Shown here: positions 1 to 10,637 of the stretch, one piece after another
How the letters are laid out: every line of letters starts with the position of its first letter
Numbering within the stretch: position 1 is the first letter of the stretch
Source of the DNA: Linum tenue
Lineage: Eukaryota; Streptophyta; Magnoliopsida; Malpighiales; Linaceae
Assembly: GCA_946122785.1 (NCBI GenBank)
Contig: CAMGYJ010000002.1
Coordinates: 57,561,703-57,625,702 of the forward strand
Direction of reading: 5' to 3'
DNA: 64,000 bases
Made by a program: the position numbers and the translations under genes
Notes under the pieces: generated by a model
Database searches by the model: none
Seen by the model: only the letters and a program-made list of their open reading frames with translations
Told to the model about the DNA's origin: nothing

Positions 1-59
1 TTTTGTTGAATTTCGAGACCGAATTTTTTTTAGCAAAAAATTATGGACCTAATTTGGGT

Positions 60-170
60 TTACACACAACACTTGCTAATCATAAAGTTTAAATATTACA
101 CACAACACTTGAAAATGATAAAGTTTAAAAATAACACACAACACTTGAAATGATAAAAAAAGAAACACAT
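60..170. repeat. short tandem repeat at left end of Harbinger remnant
   Basis: Three imperfect copies of a unit of about 38 bp built around ACACACAACACTTG followed by ATGATAAAG. A related motif recurs at about 2021-2035 on the other side of the coding remnants, so these may be subterminal repeats of the degraded element between them. The array is AT-rich and non-coding. Confidence 0.55.
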
Positions 171-176
171 AACATG

Positions 177-1314
177 TCAATAATCACCCAGAAGGGAATA
201 GTAATTCCCGTAATCTCCTCCACCTTCATCTCCTCCTCCATTTCCATCTCCACCTCCAGTTTGACTTGCGTTGGATGAATAGTCGGGAACAGAGTTGGGA
301 TCATCTTGATCATACCCTAGGAGCATGTTTTGATGATTTTTGTAAAACTTCCTCTTTCTTGGTGTCAACTTCGACAAGTCCTTTTCAATAAGATCAAGAT
401 TGTTCCGAAATAGTGCTGCTTCCCTCTCTTTTTTCTCAACTTCCCACTTTTCTTGGTCACGCTTTGATTTTTGTTCTTGGAATTCCATCCTTCTTCGCTC
501 ATACTCAGTCCTCAAAGCATGCCTATCCTTCAACTCACTTCCATACTCCAGCAATTGAGCAGTGTAGCTCTCCGATGACTCGACAACCCCCTTTCCTTTC
601 TTCTTAGCTGCCTTTTGTTTGTCGCGTCCAGCAGGGCGAGATATGACGAATGGTGGAGTTTCTTCGACGAATGGTGGAGTTTCTCCGACGAATGGTGGAG
701 TTTCTTCGTCTCCTTCTGTGTCATTGAGGTCTGTCTGTGGTGTTGATTGATAACCAAGACCCATGGGAGAACCATCAGAACCTTGACTCATGCGGCTTTG
801 ATTTGAAGATGGCATTAATATCACTGTATGAAATTTTTGGCATCTTTTCAAGATCCACCAACAATGACCAAAAGTCCACCCCTTTTCTCCGGTCTCGCTT
901 AAATAGAGTTGTTCAGCCATATGCTCCTATACGTATAAATGAATGAGATGGAAAAGGAGTTAGAAAATAGAACACACGTACTAATGAACGAGGTAAAAAA
1001 TAACAATGATGGTGACGGAGAATTCATACCACATCCATTTGATTCGTGCCACTTGGTTGATTCCTCTCTGCCCTTTGGATAGCTGAATTCCAACACTTGC
1101 AGTATTTGGTGATTGTGCCCATTCGATTAGCCATGCTTTTGATAGTACGAGATGTGTTTCGATCGTTCGATCGAAATTGCGCCGCCACTCTATCCCAGAA
1201 CCTTGTATCCCTTTGATTGACACCCACAGCTCCATCTTCCGATATCATCACCCAAGAACTGCACAAGTTCTTATCTTCCTCCACTGTCCAATTCCCTTTT
1301 CTCTTGCTTGTCAT
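177..1314 (-). CDS. Harbinger ORF1: Myb/SANT-like plus NAM-associated C-terminal domain protein
   Basis: Two-exon gene on the minus strand: exon 1 at 1314-1030 (95 codons, donor GTATGA) and exon 2 at 926-177 (acceptor CGTATAG), giving about 344 residues in one frame. Residues about 8-75 form a trihelix/SANT-like fold (GNWTVEEDK, FWDRVAAQF, then a basic helix). The second half is a charged coiled coil (ELKDRHALRTEYERRRMEF) of the kind annotated as NAM-associated or glutathione S-transferase T3-like. A threefold TPPFV(G/E)E repeat lies near residue 175 and the tail is glycine-rich. In this superfamily ORF1 binds the element ends and helps the transposase. It is a transposon gene, not a host transcription factor. 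Its frame is intact although the neighbouring transposase is truncated, so it may be expressed but cannot mobilise this copy. Confidence 0.72.
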
Positions 1315-1469
1315 TGTTTAGTTTTTAGAGAGACAAAGATGATAGAAAGAATGAGTAGACTAACAGAAAATTTCGATAAGAATGAATGGTAGAAAGAGAG
1401 GAGAGGATGTCTGAATATATAGAGAATTTATGACCGTTAGGTTATGACCGTTCGGATATAAACGTTAGG

Positions 1470-1543
1470 TAAGGTTGGTAGGTAGCACATGTTCGAATAT
1501 GACCGTTATGTAAGGTTGGTAGGTAGCACATGTTCGAATATGA
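1470..1543 (+). repeat. 41-bp direct repeat at transposase truncation point
   Basis: The segment starting TAAGGTTGGTAGGTAGCACA is present at 1470 and again at 1511. The second copy runs directly into the transposase C-terminal frame. The repeat sits exactly where the N-terminal two thirds of the transposase are missing. Confidence 0.8.
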
Positions 1544-1877
1544 TGTAGAGCGGGCCTTTGGAATTCTTCAAGCTAGATGGGCAATCATTCGTGGCCCTGC
1601 AATATCTTGGGATGTTGCAACAATTAATGATATAATGTTGACATGCATTATATTGCACAACATGATAATCGAGGATGAGCAGGTTGATTCTGACGATGAG
1701 ATGGAAGATAATCTTGATTATGAAGTCCACGACCAACAACCAACTAATGTCGATAGAGATATTCCAACCCTAACTGAGTACTTAGCTAGGAATAATAGGC
1801 TTCGTGCTGCACCAACACATCATGGGCTTCGTTGGGACTTGGTCGAACATATTTGGAACTTGCATGGAAATAATTAG
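1517..1877 (+). pseudogene. PIF/Harbinger DDE transposase, C-terminal fragment
   Basis: An open frame of about 115 residues aligns by eye with the last part of plant Harbinger transposases: DVERAFGILQARWAIIRGPA, which holds the third catalytic acid (E in VERAF), then a cysteine-containing helix ending ILHNMIIEDE and a terminal HHGLRWDLVEHIWNLHGN. The first two catalytic aspartates and the helix-turn-helix are absent, so it cannot act as a transposase. The apparent start codon is only the first ATG after the junction. Confidence 0.75.
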
Positions 1878-1968
1878 TCATTGTTGTTGCTTGGTATCGA
1901 TGCTGTGATGCTTTGTAATTCAATTTAAGTTGTAGTTGGTGACAATTTATTTTGTAATTTACGAACAC

Positions 1969-2312
1969 ATTTTCATTTCAATAATATAATTTCCATTCTT
2001 AGTTCGATCTAATTTTTGTTTACACACAACTTAAAGATGATAAACATAAATTTTAAATAAAATGAATTCAATTTAAGTCATCTTAGAAAAAAAGCCTAAA
2101 TACACAAATATTAAACACAAATTAAATACAATCTAAAAAGCCTAAATACAAACATAAATTTAATTCCCCTTTCCCTAATTAATTCAATTTAATTCCCCTT
2201 CGCCCTTCCCCTAATTAATTACATTCAATTTTCTTAATCAAATTCCTTAATTAATTCCCCTTCCCCTAATTAATTCCCCTTCCCTAATTAACTAAACAAC
2301 AATTAAAAAAAA
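1969..2312. other. AT-rich spacer
   Basis: Low-complexity AT-rich DNA with repeated TTAATTCCCCTTCCC-like stretches (2160-2290) and a poly-A run just before 2313. No gene or recognisable element. Confidence 0.6.
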
Positions 2313-2530
2313 AAAAGGAGCTGGCGGCACAGCCGCCCAGCCCCGGCGGTTGTGCCGCGCAGCAGACTCTCCTCCTCCATAAATGCCGAAATCGGCAAAC
2401 CCTCCTCCATATATAGCGATCCAATTGCCGATCGCCTCCATAATTGCCGATTTTCGGCATTTATTTCTCTGCGTTGGAACTCCAAAATCGGCATTAATGG
2501 CGACAACCCCATAAATGCAAGCTCCATTGG
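2313..2530. repeat. GC-rich block of inverted repeats
   Basis: An isolated GC-rich block in AT-rich DNA. It starts with a self-complementary stretch (GGCGGCACAGCCGCC, then GCGGTTGTGCCGC). It continues with several copies of GCCGATTTTCGGCATTT and its complement (AAATGCCGAAATCGGC) at about 2381-2500, so the strand can fold into nested hairpins. No coding capacity is convincing. Similar hairpin clusters accompany the plant-mobile-domain element at 60.9 kb, so this may be the end of a related element. Confidence 0.5.
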
Positions 2531-2580
2531 ACTAAGATGAGTCACATACATGATATGCGTGGATTGCAAAGAATCCAAAT

Positions 2581-5240
2581 CTTTTGCACCATTATTAATT
2601 TTGTTTATGGGGTTGAAATATGATGTTATATATCCTCATGGAATGCGTGGTTCCAAGGAACAAGAGTGTGGGCTCGGCACACATAAATAAAATATTTTTT
2701 TCACATGAATAAAGTGATGGGGTTTCAACTTATATAAAAAAAATTGAAATTTAGTCTTAACAGAAAAGTGAAAGTAAGTGGTCTAGAAGTTGTGTTTCAA
2801 TGCCATCACTTTTTATTATTATTTATAAAGTGATTCACTAAGTAAGCAAATGGAACAATGCGAGTGGAAACATCCATACATATTCTATCCCAAGAGCAAA
2901 GAAAACATGTCCAAAAGGCCCAAACAAGTAGCCATACATGGACAAAAAATTACAAGTCAAAAAGCCCAATCATACGATAAAGATTTCCAAATCTTAGAAG
3001 TCGTTTGTTTCAAGGATTTGCATCATGAATTTGGTACCAAAAAAATCAACTATCATGGATTTACACACAATTCATTGTTTGCTTTGTCAAAAAATGTTTA
3101 GATAAATTTGTGGCCCCCATGGATTTGGGTTTTTTTCCCCTCCAAATCCATGGGCCCCACAGCTTTATAAATCCTACTTCATACCCTAGGATTTGGAGAC
3201 TAGCTGAAAAACCATGCCCACCTCATCAAACCCATGATAAAAATAGCTCAACAAACAAATGATTTTCTCAAATCCATAATGCCCGAAATCTCTAATAAAT
3301 CCTAAGGCTTTTAATTAGCAATCCATGACAAATTCCTCATTATAAAATCCTTGAAGCAATCAACCCCTTATTAGTTGTAAAACACACCACCCATGTTAAA
3401 CATCCATCGCCACTGATGATACAAGCATAACTGTTTCCCAACAACCACATGCATGGATGAGGATCCAACCCAAACACCAAGATGGAAAAGATGGAGTCAT
3501 CCAACCCAGATGAAGGACTTGTGAAAGCTGATCGTGTGTAGTATGTGTATGCAAATTTACCTAGTTTGAAAACCAGGATCATATTTCCTGGGTCTCTCTC
3601 AACCACTTACTTAAGTGGTGAGAGACGAGTTTCATGTGATTTAAAACGAGAATGTGGAGGTTAAGGTTCCTCTATGGTTGAAGTTCCCCATGGTTTCACA
3701 AAGCGAACGAAAAAAACAGCGCAAGAAACTAAAAATATTCTACTAGCAGGTAAAGGAAACATGAGGGTAAGGCATTGCATAGGCAAGCTCTCCCTGGGTT
3801 CATTTGACTCTCAAACCTTGATCCTGTCAACATATAAACTATTTGATCCATGGTAGGTTTATTCCTAACATGTGTCGTGGCATTTACCACTACTAATAGG
3901 CAATAATATAGGCCCTACAAATATCTCCTTTGAGGAATTTGATGCAGTTTGATCAATTGAGGATTGATTGTGAGGGACCAATGTGTCAAGTTCATCCACC
4001 CACGAAGTCGGATTTGAGGATATATCGTTTTAAGTTAGTTATCACCTTACGTACGCAATTGAATCAACTATAAACCAAACGGATAAATCAAACAGAAAAG
4101 ATAGATGAAATCAAACTCATATATACAAAAATCAAGACTTACATAGTTAAAGAACCTCTAGGGTTCGCCAACCTGGGAACATTAGTTAAAATGAGATTCT
4201 CATATTACCCTATGAATCAACGGTCAGAACCAAGAATCAGTGGCTACGCACCCATTTCTAGCGCCATTTCGACCTCTAAGTTCGGTTTCGCTCTAAAATA
4301 AGAGAGTCACTATCGACGGAGTAACGTCCTTCTAGTGCCTTCTATCATGGGCTACTGAACTTCTACCCCCTAGGAGTCTTTTTATAAGGCATACATCAGG
4401 GAGGAAACGTAGGCCTAAAACACGTTTGTCGAGTTCCTACGGGTCTATTTCAGCTTAGCCACCATATTTTCCATATTTCTTGAGATTTTGTGCTCGATTT
4501 GGAGACCCCTAAAGCAGTTGCTAAGGTGTCCTTTTAGGATTTGGTCGACTGATTTAGAGGCATTTTATGGACTTTATTCAATCTCGCATTCTTACTTCTA
4601 GCAGCTGGGCCTTGATGTTCCCCTACTCGTACAATTTTTTTTATAAAATGATATACAAAATATGTTTAGATACAATAATATGAAATAATATTATTTTTAC
4701 ACTTAAGTTCACATTCTAACTTTTTGGTTACAATGTTTGTACTTTGTCACATTAATTTGTAATGAAAGTGTAGGTAGTTTAGTCAATTAGATTTGTTTCG
4801 TGGGTAATTTATCTCAGGTACCACTAAAGTATGAGAATTGGGGGAGGTATACCACTTAAGTAAAAATAGTGTATTGCGTGCCACTGAACTCTATTATATG
4901 TGCATCCGACACCACTTAAGTTTACTATTAAGTGCATTCCATTAAAGTTGACAAAATATTCTTGGAATATTCCGTTTTCTAAATTTCGGAATTTTTCCTT
5001 CTACTTTTTTTATTCTAAAATATCCTTTGGACTTATTAAAAACATCATTTTTTATTGTCTAGTTGGAATCCTCTTTTGAAGATTCTCAGCAAACCAATTT
5101 TTGAATAGAAAATTTAGAATTATTTATCATTATAAATATTTTATTATCATTATGTGTTATAATAATTGAATTATTTCGTGAATCAAATATATCCTATGAA
5201 TTCTGTCTCAATATAAATAATATGAGAATGTTATATTCTG
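2581..5240. other. intergenic DNA without recognisable gene
   Basis: About 2.6 kb with only short chance reading frames. A hairpin stands out at 3112-3158. At about 4810-4960 there is text like the ends of non-autonomous plant transposons (GGTACCACTAAAGTATGAG and related lines), but no partner terminus was found. Nothing else can be supported. Confidence 0.5.
3112..3158. repeat. 17-bp-arm hairpin
   Basis: Inverted arms GGCCCCCATGGATTTGG (3112-3128) and CCAAATCCATGGGCCCC (3142-3158) are separated by a pyrimidine-rich loop of 13 bases. They pair along nearly all of their length. It could be the end of a foldback element; function unknown. Confidence 0.7.
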
Positions 5241-5245
5241 TTCTC

Positions 5246-6760
5246 TTACATCATGTTGATGTGTCTAATTTTCCATGTTAAATCTGCATGTAGTTCTCTA
5301 ATATTATATTGTAGATGTTCCATATTAGTTAAATTTACAAATACTAATTCTCTTCCTATAGTCATATTTTCTTTTCTAGATTTGTTACTGAATGTTTTAG
5401 CTCTCTCCAGTCTATTGGGTGGGGTTACCATCACTTGTAATCTGTGGTTCAATAGGCATAAGTCCCATACACTTAGGCAATATTTTGGAATTTCTCTATA
5501 ACTAGTCCTTTCGTCAAAGGATTAGCTAGACTCTGTACGGATCTTAAAAGATACAACCTCATTGATCCTTTAGGAGTTCTCTTACGGTACTGTGCTTACA
5601 ACGAATCTTTTTGTCATTTTCCGTTGTAAAAGCGGTTTTCAACTTTAGTGATAGCTACGGTGATATCATAATAGATCAACATCGGAGGGACCAGTCTTTG
5701 CCATAAGGGAATCACTGACAATAATTCTCTCATCCAAGTTGCTACTTCACTAGCTGTTGCTAGTGCTATCATCTCCGATTCCATAGTTGATTGATGATTG
5801 ATTGATTGATTATTAGAACTCCAAGACACAGCTCCTCCATCTATGTTAAAAACATACCCACTGGTTACCTTGGAGTTGTTTGATAGAGTATTCCAGTCCG
5901 CATCACTATGGCCATCTAGTAAAATAGGAAACCTTTGATAGTGTATTCCAAGATTCACTGTTCTCTTGATGTATCTCACGGTCCTCCCTATAGCATTCCA
6001 ATGCTCTTTACTAAGAAGCTATTAAACCTGCCAAACAATCCCACGACATATGGAATGTTTGGTCGAGTGTAATTTGTCGCATAATGGATACTACCAATGA
6101 TGGTAGCATATTCATATTGCCTTACACCGTCACCAGTGTTCTTGAATAGCTTTATACTAACATCATGCATAGTAAATGCAGATTTATAGTTAAAATAGTT
6201 ATATTTCTTCAAGATCTTCTCTATGTAGCCAGATTGATGATCTAAAGAAAAATTATATGTTGTTCAAGTTATATGGATTCTAAGAAACTTTGCTTCCCCC
6301 AGATCTTTCACATCAAAGTTCTCTCTAAGCATGGTTTTTGCTTCATTGACCACGTGAATATTTGTACAAAATATTAACACGCCATCTACATACAAACATA
6401 TGATAATGCAAGTGTTATTTTCTGATTTGTAGTAAATACACTTGTCACTTTCATTCACCTTAAAGTCATGTGAGAGAACTAGATTGTCAAACTTCTCATG
6501 GCACTATTTTGGAGCCCGTTTCAAACCATAAAATGATTTTTATACTTACATACTATTGAAGCATGTTCAGGAATAACAAACTCTTCAGGTTGTTCCATGT
6601 AAACTTTTTCGTCTAAATCACCATTCAGAAAGGCGGTTTTAACATCCATTGGTGTACCACGAGATTGTTCAAGGAAGCAAGAGCATTCGTGACATGAATG
6701 GATGTTATGCTAGATACTGGTGAGTCTTGAACTTATCAACTGCACCATCAAATCCGCATC
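5246..6760 (-). pseudogene. Ty1/copia polyprotein remnant (reverse transcriptase and RNase H)
   Basis: Reading the minus strand from 6760 downwards, pieces of a copia pol appear in the expected order. The reverse transcriptase segment contains IICLYVDGVLIFCTN, where the catalytic YVDD has become YVDG, followed by ENFDVKDLGEAKFLRIHI (6264-6458). The connection region is at 5988-6212 (ATIIGSIHYATNYTRPNI). RNase H is at 5614-5979 (DGHSDADWNT, TSGYVFNIDGGAVSWSS, TMESEMIALATA). The tail, at about 5250-5560, resembles ..NPLTKGL. Stops and frameshifts separate the pieces and the catalytic motif is mutated, so the copy is dead. LTRs, gag, protease and integrase were not found. Confidence 0.8.
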
Positions 6761-7570
6761 TATGAAAGTTAACGATTCCTACAAACTTTTAGGATCTTTG
6801 AGAGTGTATATTATAGTAACACAACGTCAGATCCGTCATAGCAGCAACACAACATCTTAAAATTGTTAGTTACATAACAATTGAAACAAGTGTTAACTGA
6901 ATCTGACTAAGTCGCGGACTAGGTCGCTCTCCTTAAGACGTTCGTGACACTGCCTCTCGTTGCGCACAGTAGACTGTTAGCCGAATCGCCTCCAGGATAA
7001 AATAGTCACTCTTGTTGCTCATCGATTTTGTGCGAAGACCCTCATAATAGACCCTCTTTCGTGATGAATAAGTCACGATAATTAAGGAGATAGTCACTCT
7101 ATTAATTAAAGCGCGTCCGGTAAGATAATTACTACCTAATTATCTATCAAATATTCCTTTTTAATCAATTATCCTCTTTAAGCTCGTAACCGTTAAGGAT
7201 ACAAAATAATTCATTATTAATTAATTAATTAATTTTAGAATTTCTCCATAATATATTAGTCTCAAGTTGAACCACCCGCCAGCCCGCCCAACCAGTCAGA
7301 CGAACAACGTGCGCATGTGTGTGGTGGTCCATCAGGTCTTCCCTCTCTTATAAAAGTGGGCCACCACAAGCATTATTGCCCCTTAGAGAAAGAACTCAAT
7401 CATTATACCCATTTGGTAAGAGTTTTCCCACCATTGTATCAATTTAACTATCATCAAAACCAAACTACATATATATTCACCATTTCATTTCCAACATGAT
7501 CCAATGTTAATCCTTTTTAACTTGAAACCAATCAAGTTTGGGGCGCTTTACCCATTTGGCATTATTTAAG
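6761..7570. other. intergenic, no recognisable gene
   Basis: Contains a stretch (about 6800-7130) that reads like decayed retroelement leader or LTR sequence and then AT-rich DNA. A short frame at 7317-7499 has no recognisable features. Nothing firm. Confidence 0.4.
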
Positions 7571-7800
7571 TTGCACATAGCATGATCAAAGATGCAGAAG
7601 AGAAGGGTTTGATTACGCCCGAGAAGGTTGGTTAGCAAAACTGAAACCGAGTAATACCTTAAAGAAAGTGTGCCCTCTCCTGGTTTAGCATTAAAATGTT
7701 CTAAGCATTTTTTCTATCAATTGGTGTACCATAAAAGACTTTCTCGTTGAGATAACCCATGGCAACCGGGATTGCAGTAGCAGCATCAAAAGGTTACATC
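7571..7800 (+). pseudogene. fragment of a cysteine synthase gene
   Basis: Two pieces correspond to exons 3 and 4 of the intact gene at 10638-12486. At 7571-7625 the DNA reads [19 protein letters not shown], matching [18 protein letters not shown] of exon 3 with its splice donor position. At about 7740-7790 a degenerate stretch parallels the start of exon 4 ([10 protein letters not shown]...AAAKGY), with an internal deletion of about 12 bases and frame loss; its last clear match is AASKGY. No other exons are present. It is a dead partial copy of an OAS-TL gene. Because it differs from the nearby gene at many silent positions, it is an old duplicate or came from a paralogue. Confidence 0.75.
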
Positions 7801-8045
7801 GACTTTGTTGCCTATTTGATTCCGCAAGGTTGAAGGCAAAGGGCTTGGATATCGATTGTTTACCCTCTAGTGGGCTACGAAACCCACCCAAAATTTAACA
7901 AGAACCGACTTGCTAATGAAGGCCCAGAAAGAGTTTGACAAAATTGGGTAGGGTGACGAAGGTTCTCACACCGTAGGGAGACTTTAGCCCAACACACTTC
8001 TAGTATTTGCAATGGAAGTAACTGGGGATGCAAATAAGTCTAGTT

Positions 8046-8336
8046 TGTAAGAGAGTGGTATAAGATTTAGAATAATCTTCTCTCAATAACTCGAGTTATT
8101 GGGATCAACTGGTTTATGATATGGTATCAGAGCAGATTTGACCAAGTGGTCGTGTGTTTGAATCTCTACGACCCCTAATATTAAAAGTTGATTAAGGCAC
8201 AAGGTATGGTGGGCCTGTGCAAACTTCAAGCTCATGGGTTGACTTTTGTTTGAGGGGGCGTGTAAGAGAGTGGTATAAGATCCAACATAACCTTCTCCCA
8301 ACAACTCGAGTTATTGGGACCAACTGGTTTATGACA
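8046..8336 (+). mobile_element. TRIM (terminal-repeat retrotransposon in miniature)
   Basis: Two direct terminal repeats of 76 bp (8046-8121 and 8261-8336) begin TGTAAGAGAGTGGTATAAGA and end TTTATGATA or TTTATGACA, so the right copy keeps the TG...CA ends. Directly after the left repeat is TGGTATCAGAGC (8122-8133), the standard primer-binding site for initiator Met-tRNA. Directly before the right repeat is the purine-rich TGAGGGGGCG (8251-8260), a polypurine tract. The 127-bp interior has no coding capacity. Total 291 bp, typical of TRIMs, which depend on autonomous LTR elements. No matching 5-bp target duplication was found, because the right flank is rearranged. Confidence 0.88.
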
Positions 8337-8530
8337 GGAGCCGAGTTTTACCCCAGTTTGAGCTTGGCTCGTTAATAAACGAGCTGAGCTCGAACTGCTT
8401 ATTAACTAGTCGAGTCGATGAGGGGGCGTGTAAGGGAGTGGTATACCAGGAGCCGAGTTTTACCCCAGTTTGAGCTTGGCTCGTTAATAAACGAGCTGAG
8501 CTCGAACTTCTTATTAACGAGTCGAGTCGA
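8251..8530 (+). repeat. rearranged tandem duplication joining TRIM end and hAT-type DNA
   Basis: The unit polypurine tract + TRIM start + hAT-type sequence occurs twice. GAGGGGGCGTGTAAG is at 8252 and again at 8421. The block starting GGAGCCGAGTTTTACCCCAG is at 8337 and again at 8450. In the second unit most of the TRIM terminal repeat has been deleted. This indicates a local duplication followed by an internal deletion after both elements were in place. Confidence 0.75.
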
Positions 8531-9119
8531 GCTCGAGCTAGCCTTGTTTACTAAAATCTTAACTCGTACTTTATACTTCGGTTTGAATGTCATGTATGAT
8601 ACATGTGATTGATGTCATGATGAAAAATAAATAATAATAGTCAAATGTCTAATATTAATTAATCTTATATTATACTTTGTTGGTATCATATTATGTAGTT
8701 AATAAATTTTAACTAGTACAAATCATGTTATTTAACAGTATCGAAGCAATCTATGCTATAAAATTTCTTTTAAAACTAAAAAATAACATATATATATTCA
8801 CACATACTCAGCGTACTAAACTTCATATATAGAGAGATTTATAATTTAACAATCATATCAGTTAAACTCATAAGATATAAATCGATTCGACCATAAGTCG
8901 ATAATCGAGTTGGCTCTCTAATCACAATGCGAGACATCTCATGAGCTCTAAACGAGCTAGCTCACGAGTTTTGCTCAACGAGCCACCGACCGAGTCGAGC
9001 TAGCTCGCGAGCTAAACAAGGCTTAGCTAGTGCTCGGCTCGTTAATAAACGAGTCGAGAGTTTCGAATGAGGTTTTCCCGAGTCGAGTGCCAAATCGCTT
9101 GCGAACATCTCGACTTAGC
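8447..9119. mobile_element. decayed hAT-type non-autonomous element (GAGCTCG family)
   Basis: Has the same architecture as the intact copy at 9142-9838. It opens with alternating GAGCCGAG/CTCGGCTCG motifs, has an AT-rich centre containing the same phrases (CATATTATACTTTGTTGGTATCATA), and ends with CTCG-rich repeats and a worn terminus (CTTAGCCCTAG). The left terminus is lost in the duplication described at 8251-8530. No coding capacity. Confidence 0.65.
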
Positions 9120-9141
9120 CCTAGCGGTAATTGGTCTAAAC

Positions 9142-9838
9142 TAGGGCTGCAAATGAGCCGAGTCGAGTCGAGTTTTACCCCAGCTTGAGCTCGGCTCGTT
9201 AATAAACGAGTCGAGTTCGAGCTCAGCTCGTTTATTAACGAGCCGAGTCGAGTCGAGTTCGAGTTAGCTTGTTTATTAAAATCTTAACTTTTAATTGGTA
9301 CTTCATTTTGTATATCATGATACATATGATTTATTTTGTTGGCTAATCTCATATTATACTTTGTTGGTATCATATATCATTTAGCTAATAAATTTTAACT
9401 ACTCCAAATCATGTTATTTCATGGTATCAATGCATAATTTCTTTTTAAAGTAGAAAATAAGATATATTTGCTCACATACTCAACGTGTTAAACTTTATAT
9501 ATGATGAGATATATAATTTAACAACCATATGAATTAAAATTATAAGATATAGATTGATTCGTCCATAAGTTGGTAATCGAGTTGGCTCTCTAGCCACATG
9601 TTAAGACATATCATGAGCTCTAAACGAGCCAGCTCACGAGTTTAGCTCAACAAGCCACCGAGTCGAGCTAGCTCGCGCGTGAGTTTAGCTCAACAGGCCA
9701 CCGAGTCGAGCTAGCTCGCGAGCTGAACAAAGGTGAGTTTGTGTTCAGCTCGTTTATTAACGAGTCGAGTTTCGAACGAGTTTTTCTCGAGTCGAACGTC
9801 GAGCCGCTCGCTAGCGGCTCGACTCATTTGCAGCCCTA
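9142..9838. mobile_element. hAT-type non-autonomous element, complete, 8-bp target duplication
   Basis: Inverted ends TAGGGCTGCAAATGAGCCGA and its complement (ending TCATTTGCAGCCCTA) enclose 697 bp. The 8-bp direct repeat GTCTAAAC flanks it on both sides (9134-9141 and 9839-9846), the hallmark of hAT insertion. About 100 bp at each end consist of iterated CGAGTCGAG, GAGCTCG and CTCGTT(A/T)ATTAACGAG motifs, while the middle is plain AT-rich DNA. There is no open frame, so it needs a transposase made elsewhere. The subterminal iterations are the likely transposase binding sites (inference from Ac-like elements). Confidence 0.88.
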
Positions 9839-9846
9839 GTCTAAAC

Positions 9847-10637
9847 TAGGGATTTTTTTCTATCTCCCTTTTGATTATCGTAGCACCTAGCTTCTCTTTT
9901 ATATTCCTTTGATACTTTCTTCCCTTTCCATATCTTCCCTTCCAACGATGTGGTACAAAATCCGCATCCATTCCACATGCTAAACTTATGAGACTGGCCA
10001 GCCAGGCCCATGTATTGTCGATGGCAAAGGATTAGATAGTCAATTGTCAACGGCTGCTTCTGGTAGAGATAGGAAGGAAGAGGGATTGGCTGGCCTTTCT
10101 TCAATTCAATGGTCATTTTCAGTTCTTGCTGTTATTTAAAATGGCTGACCAAATGGGACCATTTGAACATGGAATCTCGTGCGCAATGGATGAGGTCACA
10201 ATCCCAGAAAGCAGCCAAAAGAAAATCTACCGCCTTGTTGATGATGATGACCTTATAATTGTATGGGTTAGTTGTTTTTGGGGCTTTTTTATAAGAGTAT
10301 CCAACTGGGTTGTCAGTTATCAGTCCGAAAACTCTCCATTTTTGTCCAAGAATTTCTTCTTACTTTCCCCCTCAATCTTTCTTGTACCTGGAAACCCAGA
10401 AAAAGACTTGTCTTTTTTTACCTCTTAAGGCCAAGGAGTGCATCAGCCCTGACTGTTCCGTTTGCAGGTTACAGGTAAAGAAAAGTTTTTATCTTAATCC
10501 AATTCAGAAGGTAATGTTACAGATGAGAAGGAAGTTCAATTAGAAAAGCTGGATTTGTATCTATATGCATGTGCAAAGATTGCAGGTTTCCTTACTGTGT
10601 GTTGTTTAATGGGTTGTGCAGATTTTTGTTAGGATCG
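9847..10637 (+). promoter_or_regulatory. upstream region of the cysteine synthase gene
   Basis: 791 bp between the hAT-type element and the start codon. It should contain the promoter and 5' leader, possibly with a leader intron, but no clear TATA box or conserved element could be fixed by eye. Short open frames here are chance frames. The transposon lies within 800 bp of the start codon, so part of the regulatory region may derive from transposon DNA. Confidence 0.4.

Larger units (their letters stand above)
1..2035. mobile_element. degraded PIF/Harbinger transposon
   Basis: The segment carries the two genes that define plant PIF/Harbinger elements: a Myb/SANT-like ORF1 on the minus strand (177-1314) and the end of a DDE transposase on the plus strand (1517-1877), transcribed divergently. 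Most of the transposase (N-terminus and first catalytic residues) is missing. The junction of the loss falls at a 41-bp direct repeat. Terminal inverted repeats and target duplication are not recognisable, and the left end may lie outside the window. The limits given are approximate. Confidence 0.6.

Noticed and set aside
7317..7499. Short open frame upstream of the cysteine synthase fragment
   Set aside because: No motif or splice context; about 60 codons is within chance expectation.
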